From Halictus rubicundus (Eukaryota > Arthropoda > Insecta > Hymenoptera > Halictidae): DNA of 64,000 bases. Position 1 is the first letter of the stretch. Each line of letters begins with the position of its first letter. The notes below the pieces were generated by a model. The model was not told the DNA's origin. It made no database searches and saw nothing but the letters and a program-made list of their open reading frames with translations. The stretch covers positions 62,001-126,000 of the forward strand of contig NW_027489002.1 of the NCBI RefSeq assembly GCF_050948215.1. The letters run 5' to 3'. A program made the translations under genes and the position numbers. Positions 1 to 13,706 of the stretch are shown here, one piece after another.

Positions 1-2336
1 GATAGAGAATAGGATAGAATAGAGGATAGGATAGGATAAAGGATTAGATAGCATAGAGGATAGGATAGGATAGGATAGAGGATAGTATAGGATAGAGAAT
101 AGGATAGAATAGAGGATAGGATAGGATAAAGGATTAGATAGCATAGAGGATAGGATAGGATAGGATAGAGGATAGGATAGGATAGAGGATAGGATAGAGG
201 ATAGGATAGAGGATAGGATAGGATAGAGGTTCGGATAGAGGATAGGATAGGATAGAGGATAGGATAGGATAGAGGAAAGGATAGGATAGAGGATAGGATA
301 GGTAATTGGATAGGATAGAGGATAGGATAAGGTAGAGGATAGTATAGGATAGAGGATAGGATAGGATAGAGGATAGGATAGGATAGAGGATAGGATAGGA
401 TAGAGGATAGGATAGGAAAAAGGATAGGATAGGATAGGATAGAGGATAGGATAGGATAGATGATAGGATAGGATACAGGATAGGATAGAATAGATGATAA
501 TATAGGATAGACGATAGGATAGGATAGAGGATAGGATAGGATAGAGGATAGGATAGGATAGAGGATAGGATAGGATAGAGGATAGGATAGGATAGAGGAT
601 AGGATAGAGGATAGGATAGGATAGAGGATCGGATAGAGGATAGGATAGGATAGAGGAAAGGATATAATAGAGGATAGGATAGGTAATTGGATAGGATAGA
701 GGATAGGATAAGGGAGAGGATAGTATAGGATAGAGGATGGGATCGGATAGAGGATAGGATAGGATAAAGGATAGGATAGGATAGAGGATAGGATAGGATA
801 GAGGATAGGATAGGATACAGGATAGAGTAGGATAGAGGATAGAGTAGGGTAGAGGATAGGATAGGATAGAGGATAGGATTGGATAGAGGAAAGTATAGGA
901 TAGAGGATAGGATAGGATAGAGGATAGGATAGGATAGGATAGAGGATAGGATAGGATAGGATAGAGGATAGGATAGGATAGAGGATAGGATAGGATAGAG
1001 GATAGGATAGGATAGAGGATAGGATATGGGATAGGATAGGATAGAGGATCGGATAGAGGATAGGATAGGATAGAGGATAGGATAGGATAGAGGAAAGGAT
1101 AGGATAGAGGATAGGATAGGTAATTGGATAGGATAGAGGATAGGATAAGGTAGAGGATAGTATAGGATAGAGGATAGGATAGGATAGAGGATAGGATAGG
1201 ATAGAGGAGAGGATAGGAAAAAGGATAGGATAGGATAGGATAGAGGATAGGATAGCATAGAGGATAGGATAGGATAGAGGATAGGATAGGATAGAGGATA
1301 GGATAGGATAGAGGATAGGATAGGATAGAGGATAAGATAGAGGATAGGATATAATAGAGGATAGGATAGAGGATAGGATAGGATAGAGGATAGGATAGAG
1401 GATAGGATAGGATAGAGGATCGGATAGAGGATAGGATAGGATAGAGGAAAGGATATAATAGAGGATAGGATAGGTAATTGGATAGGATAGAGGATAGGAT
1501 AAGGTAGAGGATAGTATAGGATAGAGGATGGGATAGGATAGAGGATAGGATAGGATAAAGGATAGGATAGGATAGAGGATAGGATAGGATAGAGGATAGG
1601 ATAGGATACAGGATAGGATAGAAGATCGGATAGAGGATCGGATAGAGGATAGGATAGGATAGAGGATAGGATAGGATAGAGGATAGAGTAGGATAGAGGA
1701 TAGAGTAGGATAGAGGATAGGATAGGATAGAGGATAGGATTGTATAGAGGAAAGTATAGGATAGAGGATAGGATAGGGTAGAGGATAGGATATGATAGAG
1801 GATAGGATAGGATAGAAGATAGTATAGGATAGAGAATAGGATACAATAGAGGATAGGATAGGATAAAGGATAGGATAGCATAGAGGATAGGATAGGATAG
1901 GATAGAGGATAGGATAGGATAGGATAGAGGATAGGATAGGATAGAGGATAGGATAGAGGATAGGATAGGATAGAGGATCGGATAGAGGATAGGCTAGGAT
2001 AGAGGATAGGATAGGATAGAGGAAAGGATAGGATAGAGGATAGGATAGGTAATTGGATAGGATAGAGGATAGGATAAGGTATAGGATAGTATAGGATAGA
2101 GGATAGGATAGGATAGAGGATAGGATAGGATAGAGGATAGGATAGGATAGAGGATAGGATAGGATACAGGATAGGATAGGATAGAGGATAATATAGGATA
2201 GAGGATAGGATAGGATAGAGGATAGGATAGGATAGAGGATAGGATAGGATAGAGGATAGGATAGAGGATAGGATAGGATAGAGGATAGGATAGAGGATAG
2301 GATAGAGGATAGGATAGAGGATAGGATAGGATAGAG

Positions 2337-4180
2337 GATCTGATAGAGGATAGGATAGGATAGAGGAAAGGATATAATAGAGGATAGGATAGGTAATTGG
2401 ATAGGATAGAGGATAGGATAAGGTAGAGGATAGTATAGGATAGAGGATGGGATAGGATAGAGGATAGGATAGGATAAAGGATAGGATAGGATAGAGGATA
2501 GGATAGGATAAAGGATAGGATAGGATACAGGATAGGATAGAGGATCGGATAGAGGATAGGATAGGATAGAGGATCGGATAGAGGATAGGATAGGATAGAG
2601 GATAGGATAGGATAGAGGATAGGATAGGATAGAGGAAAGGATATAATAGAGGATAGGATAGGTAATTGGATAGGATAGAGGATAGGATAAGGTAGAGGAT
2701 AGTATAGGATAGAGGATGGGATAGGATAGAGGATAGGATAGGATAAAGGATAGGATAGGATAGAGGATAGGATAGGATAAAGGATAGGATAGGATACAGG
2801 ATAGGATAGAGGATCGGATAGAGGATAGGATAGGATAGAGGATCGGATAGAGGATAGGATAGGATAGAGGATAGGATAGGATAGAGGATAGGATAGGATA
2901 GAGGATAATATAGGATAGAGGATAGGATAGGATAGAGGATAGGATAGGATAGAGGATAGGATAGGATAGAGGATAGTATAGGATAGAGAATAGGATAGAA
3001 TAGAGGATAGGATAGGATAAAGGATAGGATAGCATAGAGGATAGGATAGGATAGGATAGAGGATAGGATAGGATAGAGGATAGGATAGGTAATTGTATAG
3101 GATAGAGGATAGGATAAGGTAGAGGATAGTATAGGGTAGAGGATAGGATAGGATAGAGGATAGGATAGGATAGAGGATAGGATAGGAAAAAGGATAGGAT
3201 GGGATAGGATAGAGGATAGGATAGGATAGAGGATAGGATAGGATAGAGGATAGGATAGGATAGAGGATAGGATAGGATAGAGGATAGGATAGGATACAGG
3301 ATAGGATAGGATAGAGGATAATATAGGATAGAGGATAGGATAGGATAGAGGATAGGATAGGATAGAGGATAGGATAGGATAGAGGATAGGACAGAGGATA
3401 GGATATAATAGAGGATAGGATAGAGGATAGGATAGAGGATAGGATAGGATAGAGGATAGGATAGAGGATAGGATAGGATAGAGGATCGGATAGAGGATAG
3501 GATAGGATAGAGGAAAGGATATAATAGAGTATAGGATAGGTAATTGGATAGGATAGAGGATAGGATAAGGTAGAGGATAGTATAGGATAGAGGATGGGAT
3601 AGGATAGAGGATAGGATAGGATAAAGGATAGGATAGGATAGAGGATAGGATAGGATAGAGGATAGGATATGATACAGGATAGGATAGAGGATCGGATAGA
3701 GGATAGGATAGGATAGAGGATCGGATAGATAATAGGATAGGATAGAGGATCGGATAGAGGATAGGATAGGATAGAGGATAGGATAGGATAGAGGATAGAG
3801 TAGGATAGAGGATAGAGTAGGATAGAGGATAGGATAGGATAGAGGATAGGATTGGATAGAGGAAAGTATAGGATAGAGGATAGGATAGGATAGAGGATAG
3901 GATAGGATAGAGGATAGGATAGGATAGAGGATAGGATAGGATAGAGGATAGTATAGGATAGAGAATAGGATAGAATAGTGGATAGGATAGGATAAAGGAT
4001 AGGATAGCATAGAGGATAGGATAGGATAGGATAGAGGATAGGATAGGATAGGATAGAGGATAGGATAGGATAGAGGATAGGATAGGATAGAGGATAGGAT
4101 AGGATAGAGGATAGGATAGGATAGAGGATCGGATAGAGGATAGGATAGGATAGAGGATAGGATAGGATAGAAGAAAGCAT
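2337..4180. repeat. Satellite higher-order segment, copy 1
   Basis: The segment begins at a rare GATCTG variant (2337). GGAAAGGATATAATAG variants follow at 2365, 2634 and 3512, spaced 269 and 878 bp. The same order and the same two spacings occur in copies 2 and 3 (9728 and 11880). The offset to copy 2 is 7391 bp at all four markers. The end is approximate. Confidence 0.8.
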
Positions 4181-7100
4181 AGGATAGAGGATAGGATAGG
4201 TAATTGGATAGGATAGAGGATAGGATAAGGTAGAGGATAGTATAGGATAGAGGATAGGATAGGATAGAGGATAGGATAGGAAAAAGGATAGGATAGGATA
4301 GGATAGAGGATAGGATAGGATAGAGGATAGGATAGGGTAGAGGATAGTATAGGATAGAGAATAGGATAGAATAGAGGATAGGATAGGATAAAGGATAGGA
4401 TAGCATAGAGGATAGGATAGGATAGGATAGAGGATAGGATAGGATAGGATAGAGGATAGGATAGGATAGAGGATAGGATAGGATAGAGGATAGGATAGGA
4501 TAGAGGATAGGATAGAGGATAGGATAGAGGATAGGATAGAGGATAGGATAGGATAGAGGTTCGGATAGAGGATAGGATAGGATAGAGGATAGGATAGGAT
4601 AGAGGAAAGGATAGGATAGAGGATAGGATAGGTAATTGGATAGGATAGAGGATAGGATAAGGTAGAGGATAGTATAGGATAGAGGATAGGATAGGATAGA
4701 GGATAGGATAGGATAGAGGATAGGATAGGAAAAAGGATAGGATAGGATAGGATAGAGGATAGGATAGGATAGAGGATAGGATAGGATAGAGGATAGGATA
4801 GGATAGAGGATAGGATAGGATACAGGATAGGATAGGATAGAGGATAATATAGGATAGAGGATAGGATAGGATAGAGGATAGGATAGGATAGAGGATAGGA
4901 TAGGATAGAGGATAGGATAGAGGATAGGATATAATAGAGGATAGGATAGAGGATAGGATAGGGGATAGGATAGGATAGAGGATAGGATAGGATAGAGGAT
5001 AGGTTAGGATAGAGGATAGTATAGGATAGAGAATAGGATAGAATAGAGGATAGGATAGGATAAAGGATAGGATAGCATAGAGGATAGGATAGGATAGGAT
5101 ACAGGATAGGATAGGATAGAGGATAGGATAGGACAGAGGATAGGATAGGGTAGAGGATAGGATAGCATAGAGGATAGGATAGGATAGGATAGAGGATAGG
5201 ATAGGATAGGATAGAGGATAGGATAGGATAGAGGATAGGATAGGATAGAGGATAGGATAGGACAGAGGATAGGATATGATAGAGGATAGGATAGAGGATA
5301 GGATAGGATAGAGGATAGGATAGGATAGAGGTTCGGATAGAGGATAGGATAGGATAGAGGATAGGATAGGATAGAGGAAAGGATAGGATAGAGGATAGGA
5401 TAGGTAATTGGATAGGATAGAGGATAGGATAAGGTAGAGGATAGTATAGGATAGAGGATAGGATAGGATAGAGGATAGGATAGGATAGAGGATAGGATAG
5501 GAAAAAGGATAGGATAGGATAGGATAGAGGATAGGATAGGATAGAGGATAGGATAGGATACAGGATAGGATAGGATAGAGGATAGGATAGGATAGAGGAT
5601 AGAGTAGGATAGAGGATAGAGTAGGATAGAGGATAGGATAGGATAGAGGATAGGATTGGATAGAGGAAAGTATAGGATAGGGGATAGGATAGGATAGAGG
5701 ATAGGATAGGATAGAGGATAGGTTAGGATAGAGGATAGTATAGGATAGAGAATAGGATAGAATAGAGGATAGGATAGGATAAAGGATAGGATAGCATAGA
5801 GGATAGGATAGGATAGGATAGAGGATAGGATAGGATAGGATAGAGGATAGGATAGGATAGAGGATAGGATAGGACAGAGGATAGGATATGATAGAGGATA
5901 GGATAGAGGATAGGATAGGATAGAGGATAGGATAGGATAGAGGTTCGGATAGAGGATAGGATAGGATAGAGGATAGGATAGGATAGAGGAAAGGATAGGA
6001 TAGAGGATAGGATAGGTAATTGGATAGGATAGAGGATAGGATAAGGTAGAGGATAGTATAGGATAGAGGATAGGATAGGATAGAGGATAGGATAGGATAG
6101 AGGATAGGATAGGAAAAAGGATAGGATAGGATAGGATAGAGGATAGGATAGGATAGAGGATAGGATAGGATACAGGATAGTATAGGATAGAGGATAATGT
6201 AGGACAGAGGATAGGATAGGATAGAGGATAGGATAGGATAGAGGATAGGATAGGATAGAGGATAGGATAGGATAGAGGATAGGATAGAGGATAGGATAGA
6301 GGATAGGATAGAGGATAGGATAGAGGATAGGATAGAGGATAGGATAGGATACAGGATAGGATAGAGGATAGGATAGGATAGAGGATCGGATAGAGGATAA
6401 GATAGGATAGAGGAAAGGATATAATAGAGGATAGGATAGGTAATTGGATAGGATAGAGGATAGGATAAGGTAGAGGATAGTATAGGATAGAGGATGGGAT
6501 AGGATAGAGGATAGGATAGGATAAAGGATAGGATAGGATAGAGGATAGGATAGGATAGAGGATAGGATAGGATACAGGATAGGATAGAGGATCGGATAGA
6601 TGATAGGATAGGATAGAGGATCGGATAGAGGATAGGATAGGATAGAGGATAGGATAGGATAGAGGATAGAGTAGGATAGAGGATAGAGTAGGATAGAGGA
6701 TAGGATAGGATAGAGGATAGGATTGGATAGAGGAAAGTATAGGATAGAGGATAGGATAGGATAGAGGATAGGATAGGATAGAGGATAGGATAGGATAGAG
6801 GATAGTATAGGATAGAGAATAGGATAGAATAGAGGATAGGATAGGATAAAGGATTAGATAGCATAGAGGATAGGATAGGATAGGATAGAGGATAGTATAG
6901 GATAGAGAATAGGATAGAATAGAGGATAGGATAGGATAAAGGATTAGATAGCATAGAGGATAGGATAGGATAGGATAGAGGATAGGATAGGATAGAGGAA
7001 AGGATAGGATAGAGGATAGGATAGGTAATTGGATAGGATAGAGGATAGGATAAGGTAGAGGATAGTATAGGATAGAGGATAGGATAGGATAGAGGATAGG

Positions 7101-9727
7101 ATAGGATAGAGGATAGGATAGGAAAAAGGATAGGATAGGATAGGATAGAGGATAGGATAGGATAGATGATAGGATAGGATACAGGATAGGATAGAATAGA
7201 TGATAATATAGGATAGAGGATAGGATAGGATAGAGGATAGGATAGGATAGAGGATAGAGTAGGATAGAGGATAGAGTAGGATAGAGGATAGGATAGGATA
7301 GAGGATAGGATTGGATAGAGGAAAGTATAGGATAGAGGATAGGATAGGATAGAGGATAGGATAGGATAGAGGATAGGATAGGATAGAGGATAGTATAGGA
7401 TAGAGAATAGGATAGAATAGAGGATAGGATAGGATAAAGGATTAGATAGCATAGAGGATAGGATAGGATAGGATAGAGGATAGTATAGGATAGAGAATAG
7501 GATAGAATAGAGGATAGGATAGGATAAAGGATTAGATAGCATAGAGGATAGGATAGGATAGGATAGAGGATAGGATAGGATAGAGGATAGGATAGGATAG
7601 AGTATAGGATAGAGGATAGGATAGAGGATAGGATAGGATAGAGGTTCGGATAGAGGATAGGATAGGATAGAGGATAGGATAGGATAGAGGAAAGGATAGG
7701 ATAGAGGATAGGATAGGTAATTGGATAGGATAGAGGATAGGATAAGGTAGAGGATAGTATAGGATAGAGGATAGGATAGGATAGAGGATAGGATAGGATA
7801 GAGGATAGGATAGGATAGAGGATAGGATAGGAAAAAGGATAGGATAGGATAGGATAGAGGATAGGATAGGATAGATGATAGGATAGGATACAGGATAGGA
7901 TAGAATAGATGATAATATAGGATAGACGATAGGATAGGATAGAGGATAGGATAGGATAGAGGATAGGATAGGATAGAGGATAGGATAGGATAGAGGATAG
8001 GATAGGATAGAGGATAGGATAGAGGATAGGATAGGATAGAGGATCGGATAGAGGATAGGATAGGATAGAGGAAAGGATATAATAGAGGATAGGATAGGTA
8101 ATTGGATAGGATAGAGGATATTATAAGGGAGAGGATAGTATAGGATAGAGGATGGGATCGGATAGAGGATAGGATAGGATAAAGGATAGGATAGGATAGA
8201 GGATAGGATAGGATAGAGGATAGGATAGGATACAGGATAGAGTAGGATAGAGGATAGAGTAGGGTAGAGGATAGGATAGGATAGAGGATAGGATTGGATA
8301 GAGGAAAGTATAGGATAGAGGATAGGATAGGATAGAGGATAGGATAGGATAGGATAGAGGATAGGATAGGATAGGATAGAGGATAGGATAGGATAGAGGA
8401 TAGGATAGGATAGAGGATAGGATAGGATAGAGGATAGGATATGGGATAGGATAGGATAGAGGATCGGATAGAGGATAGGATAGGATAGAGGATAGGATAG
8501 GATAGAGGAAAGGATAGGATAGAGGATAGGATAGGTAATTGGATAGGATAGAGGATAGGATAAGGTAGAGGATAGTATAGGATAGAGGATAGGATAGGAT
8601 AGAGGATAGGATAGGATAGAGGAGAGGATAGGAAAAAGGATAGGATAGGATAGGATAGAGGATAGGATAGCATAGAGGATAGGATAGGATAGAGGATAGG
8701 ATAGGATAGAGGATAGGATAGGATAGAGGATAGGATAGGATAGAGGATAGGATAGAGGATAGGATATAATAGAGGATAGGATAGAGGATAGGATAGGATA
8801 GAGGATAGGATAGAGGATAGGATAGGATAGAGGATCGGATAGAGGATAGGATAGGATAGAGGAAAGGATATAATAGAGGATAGGATAGGTAATTGGATAG
8901 GATAGAGGATAGGATAAGGTAGAGGATAGTATAGGATAGAGGATGGGATAGGATAGAGGATAGGATAGGATAAAGGATAGGATAGGATAGAGGATAGGAT
9001 AGGATAGAGGATAGGATAGGATACAGGATAGGATAGAGGATCGGATAGAGGATCGGATAGAGGATAGGATAGGATAGAGGATAGGATAGGATAGAGGATA
9101 GAGTAGGATAGAGGATAGAGTAGGATAGAGGATAGGATAGGATAGAGGATAGGATTGTATAGAGGAAAGTATAGGATAGAGGATAGGATAGGGTAGAGGA
9201 TAGGATATGATAGAGGATAGGATAGGATAGAAGATAGTATAGGATAGAGAATAGGATACAATAGAGGATAGGATAGGATAAAGGATAGGATAGCATAGAG
9301 GATAGGATAGGATAGGATAGAGGATAGGATAGGATAGGATAGAGGATAGGATAGGATAGAGGATAGGATAGAGGATAGGATAGGATAGAGGATCGGATAG
9401 AGGATAGGCTAGGATAGAGGATAGGATAGGATAGAGGAAAGGATAGGATAGAGGATAGGATAGGTAATTGGATAGGATAGAGGATAGGATAAGGTATAGG
9501 ATAGTATAGGATAGAGGATAGGATAGGATAGAGGATAGGATAGGATAGAGGATAGGATAGGATAGAGGATAGGATAGGATACAGGATAGGATAGGATAGA
9601 GGATAATATAGGATAGAGGATAGGATAGGATAGAGGATAGGATAGGATAGAGGATAGGATAGGATAGAGGATAGGATAGAGGATAGGATAGGATAGAGGA
9701 TAGGATAGAGGATAGGATAGGATAGAG

Positions 9728-11554
9728 GATCTGATAGAGGATAGGATAGGATAGAGGAAAGGATATAATAGAGGATAGGATAGGTAATTGGATAGGATAG
9801 AGGATAGGATAAGGTAGAGGATAGTATAGGATAGAGGATGGGATAGGATAGAGGATAGGATAGGATAAAGGATAGGATAGGATAGAGGATAGGATAGGAT
9901 AAAGGATAGGATAGGATACAGGATAGGATAGAGGATCGGATAGAGGATAGGATAGGATAGAGGATCGGATAGAGGATAGGATAGGATAGAGGATAGGATA
10001 GGATAGAGGATAGGATAGGATAGAGGAAAGGATATAATAGAGGATAGGATAGGTAATTGGATAGGATAGAGGATAGGATAAGGTAGAGGATAGTATAGGA
10101 TAGAGGATGGGATAGGATAGAGGATAGGATAGGATAAAGGATAGGATAGGATAGAGGATAGGATAGGATAAAGGATAGGATAGGATACAGGATAGGATAG
10201 AGGATCGGATAGAGGATAGGATAGGATAGAGGATCGGATAGAGGATAGGATAGGATAGAGGATAGGATAGGATAGAGGATAGGATAGGATAGAGGATAAT
10301 ATAGGATAGAGGATAGGATAGGATAGAGGATAGGATAGGATAGAGGATAGGATAGGATAGAGGATAGTATAGGATAGAGAATAGGATAGAATAGAGGATA
10401 GGATAGGATAAAGGATAGGATAGCATAGAGGATAGGATAGGATAGGATAGAGGATAGGATAGGATAGAGGATAGGATAGGTAATTGTATAGGATAGAGGA
10501 TAGGATAAGGTAGAGGATAGTATAGGATAGAGGATAGGATAGGATAGAGGATAGGATAGGATAGAGGATAGGATAGGAAAAAGGATAGGATGGGATAGGA
10601 TAGAGGATAGGATACTATAGAGGATAGGATAGGATAGAGGATAGGATAGGATAGAGGATAGGATAGGATAGAGGATAGGATAGGATACAGGATAGGATAG
10701 GATAGAGGATAATATAGGATAGAGGATAGGATAGGATAGAGGATAGGATAGGATAGAGGATAGGATAGGATAGAGGATAGGACAGAGGATAGGATATAAT
10801 AGAGGATAGGATAGAGGATAGGATAGAGGATAGGATAGGATAGAGGATAGGATAGAGGATAGGATAGGATAGAGGATCGGATAGAGGATAGGATAGGATA
10901 GAGGAAAGGATATAATAGAGTATAGGATAGGTAATTGGATAGGATAGAGGATAGGATAAGGTAGAGGATAGTATAGGATAGAGGATGGGATAGGATAGAG
11001 GATAGGATAGGATAAAGGATAGGATAGGATAGAGGATAGGATAGGATAGAGGATAGGATATGATACAGGATAGGATAGAGGATCGGATAGAGGATAGGAT
11101 AGGATAGAGGATCGGATAGAGGATAGGATAGGATAGAGGATAGGATAGGATAGAGGATAGAGTAGGATAGAGGATAGAGTAGGATAGAGGATAGGATAGG
11201 ATAGAGGATAGGATTGGATAGAGGAAAGTATAGGATAGAGGATAGGATAGGATAGAGGATAGGATAGGATAGAGGATAGGATAGGATAGAGGATAGGATA
11301 GGATAGAGGATAGTATAGGATAGAGAATAGGATAGAATAGTGGATAGGATAGGATAAAGGATAGGATAGCATAGAGGATAGGATAGGATAGGATAGAGGA
11401 TAGGATAGGATAGGATAGAGGATAGGATAGGATAGAGGATAGGATAGGATAGAGGATAGGATAGGATAGAGGATAGGATAGAGGATAGGATAGGATAGAG
11501 GATCGGATAGAGGATAGGATAGGATAGAGGATAGGATAGGATAGAAGAAAGCAT
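9728..11554. repeat. Satellite higher-order segment, copy 2
   Basis: GATCTG lies at 9728, with GGAAAGGATATAATAG at 9756, 10025 and 10903 (spacings 269 and 878). This copy lies 7391 bp after copy 1 and 2152 bp before copy 3. The matching spacings mean copies 2 and 3 are a tandem duplication of about 2.15 kb with little later change. The end is approximate. Confidence 0.82.
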
Positions 11555-11879
11555 AGGATAGAGGATAGGATAGGTAATTGGATAGGATAGAGGATAGGAT
11601 AAGGTAGAGGATAGTATAGGATAGAGGATAGGATAGGATAGAGGATAGGATAGGAAAAAGGATAGGATAGGATAGGATAGAGGATAGGATAGGATAGAGG
11701 ATAGGATAGGGTAGAGGATAGTATAGGATAGAGAATAGGATAGAATAGAGGATAGGATAGGATAAAGGATAGGATAGCATAGAGGATAGGATAGGATAGG
11801 ATAGAGGATAGGATAGGATAGGATAGAGGATAGGATAGGATAGAGGATAGGATAGGATAGAGGATAGGATAGGATAGAG

Positions 11880-13706
11880 GATCTGATAGAGGATAGGATA
11901 GGATAGAGGAAAGGATATAATAGAGGATAGGATAGGTAATTGGATAGGATAGAGGATAGGATAAGGTAGAGGATAGTATAGGATAGAGGATGGGATAGGA
12001 TAGAGGATAGGATAGGATAAAGGATAGGATAGGATAGAGGATAGGATAGGATAAAGGATAGGATAGGATACAGGATAGGATAGAGGATCGGATAGAGGAT
12101 AGGATAGGATAGAGGATCGGATAGAGGATAGGATAGGATAGAGGATAGGATAGGATAGAGGATAGGATAGGATAGAGGAAAGGATATAATAGAGGATAGG
12201 ATAGGTAATTGGATAGGATAGAGGATAGGATAAGGTAGAGGATAGTATAGGATAGAGGATGGGATAGGATAGAGGATAGGATAGGATAAAGGATAGGATA
12301 GGATAGAGGATAGGATAGGATAAAGGATAGGATAGGATACAGGATAGGATAGAGGATCGGATAGAGGATAGGATAGGATAGAGGATCGGATAGAGGATAG
12401 GATAGGATAGAGGATAGGATAGGATAGAGGATAGGATAGGATAGAGGATAATATAGGATAGAGGATAGGATAGGATAGAGGATAGGATAGGATAGAGGAT
12501 AGGATAGGATAGAGGATAGTATAGGATAGAGAATAGGATAGAATAGAGGATAGGATAGGATAAAGGATAGGATAGCATAGAGGATAGGATAGGATAGGAT
12601 AGAGGATAGGATAGGATAGAGGATAGGATAGGTAATTGTATAGGATAGAGGATAGGATAAGGTAGAGGATAGTATAGGATAGAGGATAGGATAGGATAGA
12701 GGATAGGATAGGATAGAGGATAGGATAGGAAAAAGGATAGGATGGGATAGGATAGAGGATAGGATACTATAGAGGATAGGATAGGATAGAGGATAGGATA
12801 GGATAGAGGATAGGATAGGATAGAGGATAGGATAGGATACAGGATAGGATAGGATAGAGGATAATATAGGATAGAGGATAGGATAGGATAGAGGATAGGA
12901 TAGGATAGAGGATAGGATAGGATAGAGGATAGGACAGAGGATAGGATATAATAGAGGATAGGATAGAGGATAGGATAGAGGATAGGATAGGATAGAGGAT
13001 AGGATAGAGGATAGGATAGGATAGAGGATCGGATAGAGGATAGGATAGGATAGAGGAAAGGATATAATAGAGTATAGGATAGGTAATTGGATAGGATAGA
13101 GGATAGGATAAGGTAGAGGATAGTATAGGATAGAGGATGGGATAGGATAGAGGATAGGATAGGATAAAGGATAGGATAGGATAGAGGATAGGATAGGATA
13201 GAGGATAGGATATGATACAGGATAGGATAGAGGATCGGATAGAGGATAGGATAGGATAGAGGATCGGATAGAGTATAGGATAGGATAGAGGATAGGATAG
13301 GATAGAGGATAGAGTAGGATAGAGGATAGAGTAGGATAGAGGATAGGATAGGATAGAGGATAGGATTGGATAGAGGAAAGTATAGGATAGAGGATAGGAT
13401 AGGATAGAGGATAGGATAGGATAGAGGATAGGATAGGATAGAGGATAGGATAGGATAGAGGATAGTATAGGATAGAGAATAGGATAGAATAGTGGATAGG
13501 ATAGGATAAAGGATAGGATAGCATAGAGGATAGGATAGGATAGGATAGAGGATAGGATAGGATAGGATAGAGGATAGGATAGGATAGAGGATAGGATAGG
13601 ATAGAGGATAGGATAGGATAGAGGATAGGATAGAGGATAGGATAGGATAGAGGATCGGATAGAGGATAGGATAGGATAGAGGATAGGATAGGATAGAAGA
13701 AAGCAT
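11880..13706. repeat. Satellite higher-order segment, copy 3
   Basis: GATCTG lies at 11880, with GGAAAGGATATAATAG at 11908, 12177 and 13055 (spacings 269 and 878). Every marker is exactly 2152 bp from its counterpart in copy 2. The end is approximate. Confidence 0.82.
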
